A stretch of 64,000 nucleotides of DNA, from the NCBI RefSeq assembly GCF_000379465.1, contig NZ_KB905392.1, forward strand, positions 310,001-374,000, written 5' to 3'. The translations under genes were made by a program, and so were the position numbers. Position 1 is the stretch's first letter, and the number at the start of each line of letters is the position of its first letter. The notes under the pieces were generated by a model that was given only the letters and a program-made list of their open reading frames with translations, was not told the DNA's origin and searched no databases. Shown piece after piece: positions 8,701 through 17,974 of the stretch. The DNA comes from Sciscionella marina DSM 45152 (GTDB taxonomy: Bacteria > Actinomycetota > Actinomycetes > Mycobacteriales > Pseudonocardiaceae).

Positions 8701-8742
8701 TCCTTGTCTCATCGGACAACAGATATCGCGGATCGTCGTCCC

Positions 8743-8766
8743 CTGGAACAGTGTCCATCTGGAACA
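8743..8766. promoter_or_regulatory. Repeat/dyad upstream of the amino acid permease
   Basis: CTGGAACA occurs at 8743-8750 and again at 8759-8766, and the first copy is part of an imperfect dyad GGAACA-GTGTCC. This could be a regulator site in the 121-bp gap before the permease. No matching regulator is identified. Confidence 0.3.
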
Positions 8767-8821
8767 CCCTGCCGTACTGTCTTGCGAACCGTAGTCACCA
8801 GTCAGTGCAAGGAGTAACAGC

Positions 8822-10279
8822 GTGGTCACTCGTTCCGGGGTCGTGAGCAGTTCCGGCATATTCCGGCGTAAGCCGATCGGCGCCATCGAACCGGAGGCCG
8901 GGCCCGGGCTCAAGCGCACGCTCGGGCTCTGGCAGCTGACCGCGATCGGGATCGGCGGGATCATCGGCGCGGGAGTGTTCACCCTCGCCGGGACCGTGGC
9001 CAACGAGAAGGCCGGGCCCGCGGTACTCATCTCGTTTCTGATCGCCGGAATCGCCTCGGCCGCCGCGGCCTTCTCCTACGCCGAGTTCGCCGGGCTGATC
9101 CCCAAAGCAGGCTCGGCCTACACCTACGGTTACGCGGTACTCGGCGAGGTCGTCGGCTGGCTGATCGGCTGGGACCTGCTGCTGGAATACACCGCCGTGG
9201 TCTCGGTCGTCGCGATCTCCATCTCCGGGTATTTCAACGACCTACTCAGCTTCCTGGACATCCACCTACCACTGTGGATGACCGGAGCACCCGGCACCGA
9301 ACCCGCCGGGGTGGAACCCGGCTCCTACAAGGTCAACCTCATCGCCGTCCTGCTGTGCCTGCTGATCGCCTTCGTACTCAACCAGGGCATGAAAAACGCC
9401 GCCCGGTTCGAGACCACCCTGGTATTCCTCAAAGTCGGCATCGTCCTCGTGGTCATCATCGCCGGCATCGGGCACATCAAGGCCGGCAACTACACCCCGT
9501 TCTTCCCATTCGGAGTCACCGGCGCCTTCTCCGGAGCCGCACTGACCTTCTTCGCCGTCTTCGGCTACGACTCCATGTCCACCGCGGCCGAGGAATCCAA
9601 GGACTCACAGAAACACCTACCCAAAGCGATCGTGCTGTCCCTGGCCATCTCCATGGTCCTCTACGTCCTCATCTGCCTGGTCCTGACCGGCATGATCACC
9701 TACACCAAAATCGACCCCGACTCCGCACTGTCCTCGGCCTTCGCCTCCGTAGGACTGCCCCTCCTCGGCGCGGTGATCGCGATCGGCGCCATCATCGGCG
9801 TACTCACCGTGCTGTTCACCTTCATGCTCGGCGCCACCCGAATCGGCTACTCGATGAGCCGTGACGGACTGCTCCCCTCCTGGTTCGGCAAAACCTCCAA
9901 ACGCGGCGTCCCCAGCCGGTTCACCTGGATCATCGGAGGCGTCGCCGCCATACTGGCCGGAGTACTGCCCATCGGCGAAGCCGCAGAACTCACCAATATC
10001 GGCATCCTGCTCGCCTTCGTCGTGGTCTGCCTCGCGGTCATCGTCCTGCGCTACAAACGCCCCGAACTCGAACGCGGCTTCCGCTGCCCCGGAATGCCCA
10101 TCGTCCCGCTGATCGGCGTCATCTTCTCCCTCTGGCTGGTCACCTTCCTCCAACCGGCCACCTGGCTGCGCTTCGCCATCTGGTTCGTCATCGGCATGAT
10201 CGTCTACGGCCTCTACGGCTACCGGCACTCCAAAATGAGCAAGGGGCAGGACACCGAGTCGGTCACCCCGAACGCCTGA
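8822..10279 (+). CDS. APC-family amino acid permease (cationic amino acid transporter-like)
   Basis: 485-residue secondary transporter with about 12 hydrophobic segments. The TM1 hallmark GIGGIIGAGVFTLAG and the PKAGSAYTYGY segment after TM2 are typical of the YfnA/CAT group of APC transporters. GTG start preceded by AAGGAG at 8809-8814. Codon use changes within the gene: from about 9230 to 10200 it shifts from GGG/CTC/GCG towards GGA/GGC, CTA, AAA and CCA. Substrate probably a cationic or neutral amino acid. Confidence 0.92.
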   Translation: MVTRSGVVSSSGIFRRKPIGAIEPEAGPGLKRTLGLWQLTAIGIGGIIGAGVFTLAGTVANEKAGPAVLISFLIAGIASAAAAFSYAEFAGLIPKAGSAYTYGYAVLGEVVGWLIGWDLLLEYTAVVSVVAISISGYFNDLLSFLDIHLPLWMTGAPGTEPAGVEPGSYKVNLIAVLLCLLIAFVLNQGMKNAARFETTLVFLKVGIVLVVIIAGIGHIKAGNYTPFFPFGVTGAFSGAALTFFAVFGYDSMSTAAEESKDSQKHLPKAIVLSLAISMVLYVLICLVLTGMITYTKIDPDSALSSAFASVGLPLLGAVIAIGAIIGVLTVLFTFMLGATRIGYSMSRDGLLPSWFGKTSKRGVPSRFTWIIGGVAAILAGVLPIGEAAELTNIGILLAFVVVCLAVIVLRYKRPELERGFRCPGMPIVPLIGVIFSLWLVTFLQPATWLRFAIWFVIGMIVYGLYGYRHSKMSKGQDTESVTPNA

Positions 10280-10311
10280 TCAAGCGGTCCGGGGCGACCG
10301 GGGTGCTGCCC

Positions 10312-11319
10312 TTACTGCTCGGGAGTCAGATAGCGCAGCACCTCGGCGGCCGGTTCCTCCTTGCCGAGCCGATAGCCCTGGCCCGCCCACAGATGCAGGC
10401 GCTCCGGATCGTCTGCCTCCGCGGCGGCCGTGCGCAGCGGCTTGGTGAGGTGGTGCACCTGCGGATAGGCGGTCGGGGCGTACCGGTCGTGTTTGGCGAT
10501 GAACGTGTTGCTCAGCGCCCGCGCCGCCCTCCCGGTGAACGCCTTGGTCACCGTGGTCTCCCGGTTGCCTTTGGCCAGTGCGTTCCGGTGGGTCTGCTTG
10601 GTGCCCGCCTCGGGGCAGCGCAGGAACGCGGTGCCGCACTGCGCCGCGACCGCGCCCGCCGTGCGCACCGCGGACACATCGGCCGGGCGCATGATCCCGC
10701 CCGCGGCGATCACCGGCAGCTCCAGGGCCGTCGTGATCGCACCGATCAGCGCGAGCAAGCCCGTTCCCGTGGTCTGCCCCGGATCGAATCCGCCCCGGTG
10801 CCCGCCTGCCTCGATCCCTTGCGCGACAAGGACATCCACGCCGATCTTGGCTGCCGCGGCCGCCTCCCCCTGCGTGGTCACCGTGGCCACGACGGTACTG
10901 CCCGCCGCATGCAGCCTGCGCACATCGCCATCGGTGGGCAACCCGAAGGTGAACGACACGACCGGCGCGCGCTGGGCGATGAGCAGCTCGAGCTTCGCCG
11001 CGTACTCGTCGTCCTCGAAGCGCGCCTCGCCGAGCGCGATGCCGTACTCCAATGCGTCCGGAACGAGCCGCTCCGCGTACTCCCGCACTCCCTGGGCTCT
11101 CTGCGCTCCCGGGACGAACAGGTTCGCACCGAACGGTGCATCGGTCAGTTCATGCGTGCGCGCCCATTGCGTGGCGAACTCCGTCGCGCTGAGATAACCG
11201 GAAGGCAGAAAGGCGAACCCACCTGCCTCGCTCACCGCGGCGACGAGCTCCGGGGTGCTCACTCCTCCGGCCATGGGGCCAAGGATCACGGGAGATTGGG
11301 TGAACATGGCGCCGAGCAT
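10312..11319 (-). CDS. Nitronate monooxygenase family protein
   Basis: FMN-dependent TIM-barrel enzyme oxidising alkyl nitronates, or a related 2-nitropropane dioxygenase-like protein. PVILGPMAGG near the start, the EAGGHRGG motif and the AAGGI phosphate-binding turn are diagnostic. Start ATG at 11319 or 11307 (MFTQSP); neither has a clear Shine-Dalgarno. The longer frame to 11370 adds non-conserved sequence. Converges with the permease; stops are about 30 bp apart. Confidence 0.88.
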   Translation of the reverse strand: MLGAMFTQSPVILGPMAGGVSTPELVAAVSEAGGFAFLPSGYLSATEFATQWARTHELTDAPFGANLFVPGAQRAQGVREYAERLVPDALEYGIALGEARFEDDEYAAKLELLIAQRAPVVSFTFGLPTDGDVRRLHAAGSTVVATVTTQGEAAAAAKIGVDVLVAQGIEAGGHRGGFDPGQTTGTGLLALIGAITTALELPVIAAGGIMRPADVSAVRTAGAVAAQCGTAFLRCPEAGTKQTHRNALAKGNRETTVTKAFTGRAARALSNTFIAKHDRYAPTAYPQVHHLTKPLRTAAAEADDPERLHLWAGQGYRLGKEEPAAEVLRYLTPEQ

Positions 11320-11435
11320 AGGTGCACGTGAACGGCACGGCAGCGCACGGAAGCGTGAACTACGTCCCACCGCCGCGAGGCAACCCGTTCGTGCGAACGC
11401 GCGTCGCTAGCAGTGAAACCGGGAAGGGGAATCGA

Positions 11436-11969
11436 ATGCGTGGTGAGGCCGAACTCGGCGCCGCCGAGGAGATGTTCAGCCAGCCCGGTGTGTTCGCCGC
11501 CACCGTGCTCGGCTCACTGGTGATCGGCGTGCTCGCCTGGTTCCTCGCGGGCCGGCTCGGCTGGTCCAGGATCGCGGCCGCGCTTTCCGCGTGCGGGCTC
11601 GCGCTCGCCCTCGCGGTCACCCTCGCCCGGCCCGGGGTGTTCTCCACCCCGGAGACCAGCGGCAATCCGTTCGCCTCCTGCGTCGACAGTCAGTTCTCCC
11701 TGTCCAGCACGGAGAACAAGCTCAACTTCGCGATGCTCATGCCGTTCGCCTTCTTCGGCACCATCGCCGCCCGGCGCCCCATCGTGGTGATGCTCTGCTG
11801 CGCGGTGCTCTCCGGCGGCATCGAACTCTTCCAGGCGGCCTCCGGGATCGGGGTTTGCGAGAGCAACGACTTCTACACGAACACCATCGGCGGGATCCTC
11901 GCCGCGTGCGCGGGCTGGGTGTGCTATTCACTGTTCGGCACCGAGCGCTACCGCACCCGGCAGTCCTGA
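11436..11969 (+). CDS. VanZ-like membrane protein
   Basis: 177 residues with about five hydrophobic segments. ATG at 11436 follows GGGAAGGGGA. The second half (LNFAMLMPFAFFG, GIELFQA and NDFYTNTIGGILA) resembles VanZ-like integral membrane proteins, which have an xNxxxFxPxG motif and a conserved acidic helix followed by a D-x-N-x-GG motif. VanZ proteins give low-level teicoplanin resistance in some bacteria; most actinobacterial members have no known role. Confidence 0.75.
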   Translation: MRGEAELGAAEEMFSQPGVFAATVLGSLVIGVLAWFLAGRLGWSRIAAALSACGLALALAVTLARPGVFSTPETSGNPFASCVDSQFSLSSTENKLNFAMLMPFAFFGTIAARRPIVVMLCCAVLSGGIELFQAASGIGVCESNDFYTNTIGGILAACAGWVCYSLFGTERYRTRQS

Positions 11970-11976
11970 CCCGGCC

Positions 11977-12336
11977 CTAGAACCACCAGTAGAGCGCGAG
12001 CACGACCACGAAGATCACCAGCACCGCCCAGGAACAGAGCACCCGCACCCGCCCCGGATAACGGTCGGCGAACCGCTGCAGCACCACAGTCACCAGCGCG
12101 GCGAGCACGTGCACGACCACGGTCCCGGCGAGCGGGCCCGGCCGGTCGTCCAGGGCGGTGACCACGACGGCACCCAGCAGCACGAGCGCGAGCAGCACCA
12201 GTGCCGCGGCCGCGGCACCCGAGAACCACGCGAGAATCCGGCCCGCGATGCCCGGCGGATTCGCCCGCGCGGGCCGCACCGGGTACTCCTCGGTCACCTG
12301 GCTCCCTTCGGCACTGATCGATCGAGTGGTACTCAT
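11977..12336 (-). CDS. Small membrane protein, three spans
   Basis: 119 residues: a hydrophilic N-terminus of about 35 residues, then three hydrophobic helices ending in LVIFVVVLALYWWF. ATG at 12336 overlaps the upstream nuclease stop (ATGA), so it is co-translated. The frame is open further upstream but inside the nuclease gene. Not recognised as a named family. Confidence 0.75.
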   Translation of the reverse strand: MSTTRSISAEGSQVTEEYPVRPARANPPGIAGRILAWFSGAAAAALVLLALVLLGAVVVTALDDRPGPLAGTVVVHVLAALVTVVLQRFADRYPGRVRVLCSWAVLVIFVVVLALYWWF

Positions 12337-13187
12337 CAGCCGAGCAGCGCCCACGGTTCGAGTTCGGCCGAGGCCTGCTGGCCCTCCGGGCAGCTGCGCC
12401 GGAAATCGCACCAGGCACAGCGCCTTCCCGGCCGTGCCTCGAACAGGATCTCCGGATCACCGCCCGCATCGAGAGTATCCTTCGCCAGCTGCAGATCAGC
12501 CGCGGTCTCCTCGGCGCGCCGCACATGCCGTTCGAGCGTGGCCTCACTGTGCTCCCACTGCCAGACCTCGCCGGTCGGCAGATGGTGCAGTTCCACCGTG
12601 TGACATTCCCGGCGCAGGGTGCGCCGCGCCGCGGTCGCGTACATCGCCAGAGCCTGGGAGGAGCGCACCTCATCGGTGCTGAGCCCGTGCCTTCCGGTCT
12701 TGTAGTCCACGATCACGAGTTCGCCGTCGCGTTCGTCGATCCGGTCCACCCGACCCTCAGCGATGATCGTGCCCACCGGGGCGGCCACCCAGCGCTCCAG
12801 CCCCACCGGTTCCAGTCCGGGATCGAGCCCCTCCACGTAGTCGGCGACCCAGCCCTGTGCCCGTTCGCGGTACTCGGCCGACTGCTCGGGACCGGCGAAG
12901 CCCTCGGATTTCCAGCAACCACGCACCAGGGCGGTCGCCTCCTCCGGGGTGCGCCGCTCGGGGGGAAGGTCGAAGAACGCGCGCAAGGCATTGTGCACGC
13001 TCGCGCCGAGGGTGCTGTGCGCCCAGGCACCGCCCCGTGGCGGCGTCGGCCGGTCCAGATAGGTCATCCGGTAGCGACGCGGGCAGTCGGTCCAGGTGGC
13101 CAGCCGCGCCGGGGTCACCTTGATCAACCGGGTCGGCATGCTCTCGAAACCAAGCTGCTGTTGCGCCACATCCCCAACGCTACCCAC
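12336..13187 (-). CDS. RecB-like PD-(D/E)XK exonuclease with Fe-S cysteines
   Basis: About 283 residues. The nuclease core shows GRVDRID (145-151) and VDYKTG (160-165), the latter being the D-x-K metal site. Four cysteines, C35 (DCPRRYR) and C257/C260/C266 (CAWCDFRRSC), match the AddB/Cas4-type iron-sulfur clamp. GTG at 13187 overlaps the marC stop; a second GTG at 13169 is equally likely and gives a 277-residue product. No cas or addAB genes adjoin, so it is a stand-alone RecB-family nuclease. Confidence 0.87.
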   Translation of the reverse strand: MGSVGDVAQQQLGFESMPTRLIKVTPARLATWTDCPRRYRMTYLDRPTPPRGGAWAHSTLGASVHNALRAFFDLPPERRTPEEATALVRGCWKSEGFAGPEQSAEYRERAQGWVADYVEGLDPGLEPVGLERWVAAPVGTIIAEGRVDRIDERDGELVIVDYKTGRHGLSTDEVRSSQALAMYATAARRTLRRECHTVELHHLPTGEVWQWEHSEATLERHVRRAEETAADLQLAKDTLDAGGDPEILFEARPGRRCAWCDFRRSCPEGQQASAELEPWALLG

Positions 13188-13797
13188 CGGCGATGAACCC
13201 GCGAACCGCGGTCGCGATCAGGTTCACCGCGATCGCCGCGACCAGCAGACCGGCGATCTTGGCCAGCAGCACGATCCCGCCCTCGCGCAGCACCCGGATC
13301 AGCGCGCCGGAGAACCGCAGCACGAGGTAGAGCGCGAGGTGCGCCACGATGATGGCCGCCCCGATCGCCACATAGCTGCCGAAGTTGCCCTCCGCCTGCC
13401 TGGCGAACACGATCGTCGTCGCGATGGCCCCCGGACCGGCAAGCAACGGGATACCGAGCGGGACCAGCGCGATGTTCACATCCTCGACCTGCTTGGGCTG
13501 CGCGGATTCCCGGTCCATGAGCAGATCCAGCGCCACGATGAGCAGCAGCAGGCCACCCGCGCCCTGCAGCGCGGCGATGCCGATGCCGAGGTAGTCGAGG
13601 ATCCAGCCGCCCGCGATGGCGAACCCGGCGATCACCCCGAACGAGACCAGTACGCCCTGCCGCGCCGCCCGGTTGCGCACCTCCCGCGGTTTGCGCCCGA
13701 CGAGCGCGAGGAACACCGGGATGTTGCCCGGCGCGTCCATGATCACCAGCAGCGTGATCAGCGAATGGGCGAACAGCGTCGCGTCGAAGAACGTCAT
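13180..13797 (-). CDS. MarC family membrane protein
   Basis: 205 residues with six hydrophobic segments, including the family patterns DAPGNIPVFLAL and GIPLLAGPGAIATTIVFA. MarC proteins were named for proximity to the mar locus but are not proven antibiotic pumps. Overlaps the PHP gene by 4 bp (ATGA) upstream and the nuclease start downstream; all four minus-strand genes here form one packed unit. Confidence 0.9.
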   Translation of the reverse strand: MTFFDATLFAHSLITLLVIMDAPGNIPVFLALVGRKPREVRNRAARQGVLVSFGVIAGFAIAGGWILDYLGIGIAALQGAGGLLLLIVALDLLMDRESAQPKQVEDVNIALVPLGIPLLAGPGAIATTIVFARQAEGNFGSYVAIGAAIIVAHLALYLVLRFSGALIRVLREGGIVLLAKIAGLLVAAIAVNLIATAVRGFIAGG

Positions 13798-14654
13798 CGC
13801 TCGATCACCTTCGCACCGGTGCCCATGGCCAGCACCCGCTGGAAAATCTCGGGGCTCGTGGTCTCCTGGCCGAGCCGGTTGACCTTGTTCTCCCCGTGGT
13901 AGTCGCTCGAGCCGGTCATCAACAGTCCGTGTTCACCGGCGAGCGCACGCAACTCCGCGCGTTCCGGCTCGGCGTGGTCCGGATGGTCCACCTCGACGCC
14001 GTCCAGCCCGGCCTCGGCGAGCGCGGCGACGACCTCGCGGGTGACCGTCGGCCCCCTCGTGACCGCGAACGGGTGCGCCAGCACGCACACCCCGCCGGCC
14101 GCGTGCACCATCGCGATCGCCTCGCGCACCGGGGTGTCCCGCTTGGCGACGTGGTAGCGCCCCCTGCTGTGCAGGAACAACCGGAAGGCCTCGTCCACGG
14201 TGGCGACCACGCCTACCCCGATCAGCGCCCTCGCCAGATGCGGTCGTCCGGCGGGCGCGTCCGGCGGCAGTTCGGCCATCAGCGCGTCCGGATCGACCGG
14301 GTACCCGTCCGCACGCATCAGCCGGGCCATCCGGTCCACCCGCGCACGCCGCTGCGCCCGCAGCCGCCCCTGCTCGGCCACGATGGCGGGGGCTTCGGCA
14401 TCGAAAAGGTAGCCGAGCAGGTGCACGGTGCAGGTGCCGCCCCTGCCGGTCTCGGACTCGCAGGAGAACTCCGCGCCCGGAACCACGCGCAGCCCGGCCG
14501 GTACCGCGGCGGTCGCTTCCGGCCAGCCTGCGGTGGTGTCGTGATCGGTGAGCGCAAGCACGTCCAGACCTGCGGCGACGGCGTTCTCGAGCAGTTCCGT
14601 GGGGCTGTCGGTGCCGTCCGAGCGATGGGAGTGAGTATGCAGGTCGATGCGCAC
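13794..14654 (-). CDS. PHP-domain metal-dependent phosphoesterase
   Basis: 286 residues of the PHP superfamily (TIM-like barrel with a trinuclear metal site). Metal ligands are visible in DLHTHSHRSDG (4-14), LTDHDTTAGW, GAEFSCE, LAHPF and SSDYHGEN. Related characterised enzymes degrade 3',5'-nucleotides such as pAp or oligoribonucleotides (YciV/RnmAM type), which would link it to sulfur metabolism or RNA turnover; this is inference from family. Confidence 0.88.
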   Translation of the reverse strand: MRIDLHTHSHRSDGTDSPTELLENAVAAGLDVLALTDHDTTAGWPEATAAVPAGLRVVPGAEFSCESETGRGGTCTVHLLGYLFDAEAPAIVAEQGRLRAQRRARVDRMARLMRADGYPVDPDALMAELPPDAPAGRPHLARALIGVGVVATVDEAFRLFLHSRGRYHVAKRDTPVREAIAMVHAAGGVCVLAHPFAVTRGPTVTREVVAALAEAGLDGVEVDHPDHAEPERAELRALAGEHGLLMTGSSDYHGENKVNRLGQETTSPEIFQRVLAMGTGAKVIER

Positions 14655-14724
14655 GACGAGGGAGCTTATCGCGAAGCCGGCCGCGACGTTGATCGAGAAG
14701 CTCCTGGGGTGGTGGTCCGCACGG

Positions 14725-15303
14725 TCAGCGCTTGTTGCCGTCCAGCAGCCGCCGTTTGCGTGCCATCTGCTCGGCCTTGCGCATCGAGAAGCGCTCCTCC
14801 TGCTCCTTCTTGTCGCCGAAGACCAGCTCGGAGATGGCGTCGTAGACCTCTTCCGGGCGGGGAAGGAACTCGATCCGGTTCAGCGCCTGGATCTGTCCCG
14901 CGGACTCCACGACGAGCGTGCCGTAGCCGAAGGCACGCCCGTTCGCGCTCCGTTCGTAGGTGAGGTCGGTGACCTTGCCGATGGGCATCATCGCCACTTG
15001 GGTGGTGAACACCCCGGTCGTGAGCATGACCCGTTTATCGGTGACGATGATCTGTTCCACCCACCAGTCGACGACCTGGTAGGCGAATCGGAGAATGACC
15101 AGCAGCGCACCGTACCAGAGGATGTTCTGCACGATCGTCCATTCCGGATCGACAATGTACGAGAGCATCACCGCGACGGCGACCAGCGCCGCCGTCTCGA
15201 ACACCTCCCATGCCAGGCACGCCCAGTGCCGACGTACCCGGATCACCCGTCGCTCGCTCGCGAGCAGGTAATCGTCTGCGTCCCGTGGTGTCAACGCGGA
15301 CAC
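14725..15303 (-). CDS. PH-domain (bPH2) membrane protein
   Basis: 192 residues with GTG at 15303, preceded by GGGAGG. Two membrane segments at about 27-75 are followed by the bacterial PH-like domain starting VEQIIVTDKRVMLTTGVFTTQ and a charged C-terminal tail (KKEQEERFSMRKAEQMARKRR). Such proteins are membrane-anchored and of unknown role; the same gene type is common in actinobacteria. The start 78 bases upstream would only add low-complexity sequence. Confidence 0.85.
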   Translation of the reverse strand: MSALTPRDADDYLLASERRVIRVRRHWACLAWEVFETAALVAVAVMLSYIVDPEWTIVQNILWYGALLVILRFAYQVVDWWVEQIIVTDKRVMLTTGVFTTQVAMMPIGKVTDLTYERSANGRAFGYGTLVVESAGQIQALNRIEFLPRPEEVYDAISELVFGDKKEQEERFSMRKAEQMARKRRLLDGNKR

Positions 15304-15322
15304 GGTGCGCTGCGACCTCCCT

Positions 15323-15484
15323 CTACGCGACGAGGTTCTTGGCGAAGCTGACGACGGCTTCCGCGCCGTCGCCGAGACCACCGAGAATGTTCTTGACCAC
15401 GTTGGCCGACGAGGTCGGCTGGGTGATCAGAAAGAAGGCAACCAACGCGATCGCCGCGATGATCACTATCTTCTTGACGTTCAT
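15323..15484 (-). CDS. 53-residue membrane protein
   Basis: ATG at 15484. An N-terminal hydrophobic helix ([15 protein letters not shown]) is followed by an amphipathic, small-residue-rich segment ([26 protein letters not shown]). It ends 20 bp before the PH-domain gene and probably shares its transcript. Similar short proteins occur next to PH-domain genes in actinobacteria (recollection, not checked). Function unknown. Confidence 0.75.
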   Translation of the reverse strand: MNVKKIVIIAAIALVAFFLITQPTSSANVVKNILGGLGDGAEAVVSFAKNLVA

Positions 15485-15636
15485 GGCACCTGCCCTGTCT
15501 GCTCTGCGAATTCGCGGCAATCATACTGGCCCACCACATAGAGTGGAAAGCCAACACGAACCAAACACCGTTGTACCGTGCCCGGCCCTCCGGCGACAGC
15601 CACCGGACGGGTGGGACCGACCTCAGGGGAGTTACC

Positions 15637-16038
15637 GTGCGTGACCCGATCCGGTGTGTCGGGGCCGTCATCCATGATGAACTGGGCAGGCTTCTGCTCA
15701 TTCGGCGAGGTCACGAGCCCGAACGCGGACGGTGGTCGTTGCCCGGTGGCCGGGTGGAGGCCGGCGAGACCGATTCAGCCGCGGTGCGCAGGGAAATCGC
15801 CGAGGAGACCGGTCTCGAGGTCGAGGTCGGTCCCCTGTGCGGCACGGTGACCAGGGGGCGGTACGCGATCTTCGACTACACCGCGGCCGTCACCGGTGGC
15901 CGACCGCGCGCCGGGGACGACGCGGCCGAGCTCGGTTTCGTGACCTGCGCCGAGTTCGACGCGCTCGACGAGGCGGGCGAACTCACCACCGGCCTGGCCG
16001 AGGCGCTGCGACAGTGGCGGGTCACACCAGCCAGGTGA
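15637..16038 (+). CDS. Nudix hydrolase
   Basis: 133 residues. The Nudix box runs from G38 to E57 with REIAEE at 52-57, coordinating Mg2+ for hydrolysis of nucleoside diphosphates linked to another moiety. GTG at 15637 follows CAGGGGAG; the 22-codon upstream extension lacks conservation. It converges with and overlaps the DUF2332 gene by 17 bp. Substrate unknown; MutT-like sanitising activity is possible. Confidence 0.88.
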   Translation: MRDPIRCVGAVIHDELGRLLLIRRGHEPERGRWSLPGGRVEAGETDSAAVRREIAEETGLEVEVGPLCGTVTRGRYAIFDYTAAVTGGRPRAGDDAAELGFVTCAEFDALDEAGELTTGLAEALRQWRVTPAR

Positions 16039-17134
16039 GCGAGTCGCCGTGCGAGGTGGCGGTCGCGAGCACTTCCACATCCACTCGGCCGTTCGGGTTA
16101 CCCGGGTACCGGGCCAGGCCGACCGCACAGTTCTCCGGCCTTCTGTGATCCAGCCGCGCGCGCTCCCCGAACACCGCGTCGAGGCCCGCGTCGTTCGCTT
16201 CCTTACTCACCCACCAGAGCTGCCGCCGGGTACCGAGCTCGGCGATCCGCGCGGAGAAGGCGGCCCGGCGCTCATCGTCCAGGTAGGCGAGCACGTGCGA
16301 ACTGAGCACCACCAGGGGCAGATGCTCGGGAACCCGCTCCGCGGCCTCCTCGAGCCCCTCGACCGCGTCCCCGGTCACCAGCTCCGGCGGTTTGGCCCGC
16401 ACCAGCGAGGCGGCCAGCCCGAACCGGCGCAGCCGCTCCGGCTGATCGGCCCAGATGCAGGCCTCGAGCCAAGCGAGCTCGTCCTCATCGGCCACATCCA
16501 CCGGATGCCGGTCCAGCCCTACCTTGGCGGACAGGTGCAGCTTCTTGGGCACCTTCGGTTTGCCCGCGCCGGTACCGAGGGCCAGGTCCGCGGTGAGCAC
16601 CAGGGGCGAGCGGACCGGTCCACCAGTGAGCTGATCCGACTGCCCGAGCGTGTAGCGGTACCCGTAGGCGTCCATCCCCAGCAGCACGCCCGCGCTGCAG
16701 CCGACCTCGAGCAGGCCGATCGGCCCACCCGCTTCGCGCGCGGCAAGGGCAACCGCGGGATAGACGGCCGCCGCCCTGCGCACCTCGTTGGTCTGTACCA
16801 CCCGGGTGCCGATCAGCTCGCGCATCCGATCGGCGCGATCGAGCACGAACGAGCGGAACGTTCCCCAGACCTGATCGTCCACCCCGTGGGTGCCGCCCAC
16901 CGAGGGGTAGTACTCGGCGAGGTCACTGATCGGTTCGGCGATCACCAGCCGGTGCGCGGCCGCGAGCAACAGCGTCGGGACCGCGTCCTCCGGTTCGGTC
17001 GCCGTGAGCAGCCCGGCGATCTCGGTGTCCTCGGCGGCTTGCGCCGCGAGATGGGCGTACAGCGGCGAGGCGGCCACCTCGCCGCTGTCGGCGAACTCCC
17101 GCAGTTTGCCCTGCAGTGCGGCGAGTTCGGTCAT
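16022..17134 (-). CDS. DUF2332 family protein
   Basis: 370 residues. ATG at 17134 overlaps the MaoC-like gene's stop by 4 bp. Conserved features include the [18 protein letters not shown] segment, [16 protein letters not shown] and a C-terminal [16 protein letters not shown] block. The GCSAG turn with an upstream acidic residue resembles a methyltransferase SAM-binding loop, but the family has no established activity. Confidence 0.85.
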   Translation of the reverse strand: MTELAALQGKLREFADSGEVAASPLYAHLAAQAAEDTEIAGLLTATEPEDAVPTLLLAAAHRLVIAEPISDLAEYYPSVGGTHGVDDQVWGTFRSFVLDRADRMRELIGTRVVQTNEVRRAAAVYPAVALAAREAGGPIGLLEVGCSAGVLLGMDAYGYRYTLGQSDQLTGGPVRSPLVLTADLALGTGAGKPKVPKKLHLSAKVGLDRHPVDVADEDELAWLEACIWADQPERLRRFGLAASLVRAKPPELVTGDAVEGLEEAAERVPEHLPLVVLSSHVLAYLDDERRAAFSARIAELGTRRQLWWVSKEANDAGLDAVFGERARLDHRRPENCAVGLARYPGNPNGRVDVEVLATATSHGDSLTWLV

Positions 17135-17643
17135 TTGCCGTCCAGCTTCGGCTCCGGGCGACCCGGCTGCTCGCCACCGCGCGCCTCTCCATAGGAACGC
17201 TTGGGCACCATCACCTTGCGGCGGAACACGCACACCACGGTGCCGTCCTGGTTGTAACCGCGCGTCTCGACCGCCACGACTCCCCGGTCGTCCTTGGACT
17301 TCGAGGGAGTCTTGTCCAGCACCTCGGTCTCGCCGTAGATGGTGTCCCCGTGGAAGGTCGGCTTGATGTGCCGCAGCGATTCGACCTCGAGGTTCGCGAT
17401 CGCCTTCCCGGAGACGTCCGGCACCGACATGCCGAGCAGCAGCGAGTAGATGTAGTTGCCGACCACAACGTTGCGGCCGAAGTCGGTGGTCTGCTCGGCG
17501 TAGTTCGCGTCCATGTGCAGCGGATGGTGGTTCATGGTGATCAGGCAGAACAGGTGGTCGTCATACTCGGTGACTGTCTTGCCCGGCCAGTGCTTGTAGA
17601 CGGCACCGACTTCGAATTCCTCATAAAAGCGTCCGAACTGCAC
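17131..17643 (-). CDS. MaoC-like acyl-CoA hydratase/dehydratase
   Basis: 170-residue hotdog-fold protein. Catalytic Asp and His are in the HPLHMDANYAEQT region, followed by VVVGNYIYSLLLGMSV. Length and the GKTVTEYDDHLFCLITMNHHPLH region (in part) resemble actinobacterial mesaconyl/enoyl-CoA hydratase-like proteins. Transcribed into the DUF2332 gene. Substrate cannot be assigned. Confidence 0.88.
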   Translation of the reverse strand: MQFGRFYEEFEVGAVYKHWPGKTVTEYDDHLFCLITMNHHPLHMDANYAEQTTDFGRNVVVGNYIYSLLLGMSVPDVSGKAIANLEVESLRHIKPTFHGDTIYGETEVLDKTPSKSKDDRGVVAVETRGYNQDGTVVCVFRRKVMVPKRSYGEARGGEQPGRPEPKLDGK

Positions 17644-17829
17644 GACCTCTCCTGACTATGTCGGCGCACTCGTGGGAATGCTCAACCTACCTGTGTTGCC
17701 CGGCTCCTCGCGCCGCACGCTCCCCGCTCGCCCGCACGGAACCAGCACCGGGTACCCAGTGTGGCCGGAGCAAGAGTATTCTCGACAACTGTCTGTGTGA
17801 GAGGACACCCGAAGGAGGTGAGGACGCGG

Positions 17830-17898
17830 ATGAGTCCAAGCGATAGTGCGAGCGGTCCCAGTACCACCCGCGTCCCCATCGAGCTCGGTCTTCGCTGA
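17830..17898 (+). promoter_or_regulatory. Putative 22-codon leader ORF upstream of corA
   Basis: The 331-bp gap 17644-17974 holds no full gene. Within it, AAGGAGGTGAGG (17813-17824) is the strongest Shine-Dalgarno seen in the window, 10 bases before an ATG that opens 22 codons (MSPSDSASGPSTTRVPIELGLR). It ends 76 bases before the corA ATG. A translated leader containing prolines upstream of a magnesium transporter suggests attenuation control (inference from mgtL-like leaders in enterobacteria, not homology). Confidence 0.45.
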
Positions 17899-17974
17899 CG
17901 AACCGAGCGCAGTCGGTCGGGGTCGCGGCACGCCAGTTCGCCAAGCCCAGCCCCGCGAAGTCCGGAGGTGTCCC

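Noticed and set aside
12336-13187. Cas4 and a CRISPR locus
   Set aside because: Four Fe-S cysteines and a PD-(D/E)XK core resemble Cas4, but no cas genes or repeat array are present; stand-alone RecB-type nucleases are common in actinobacteria.
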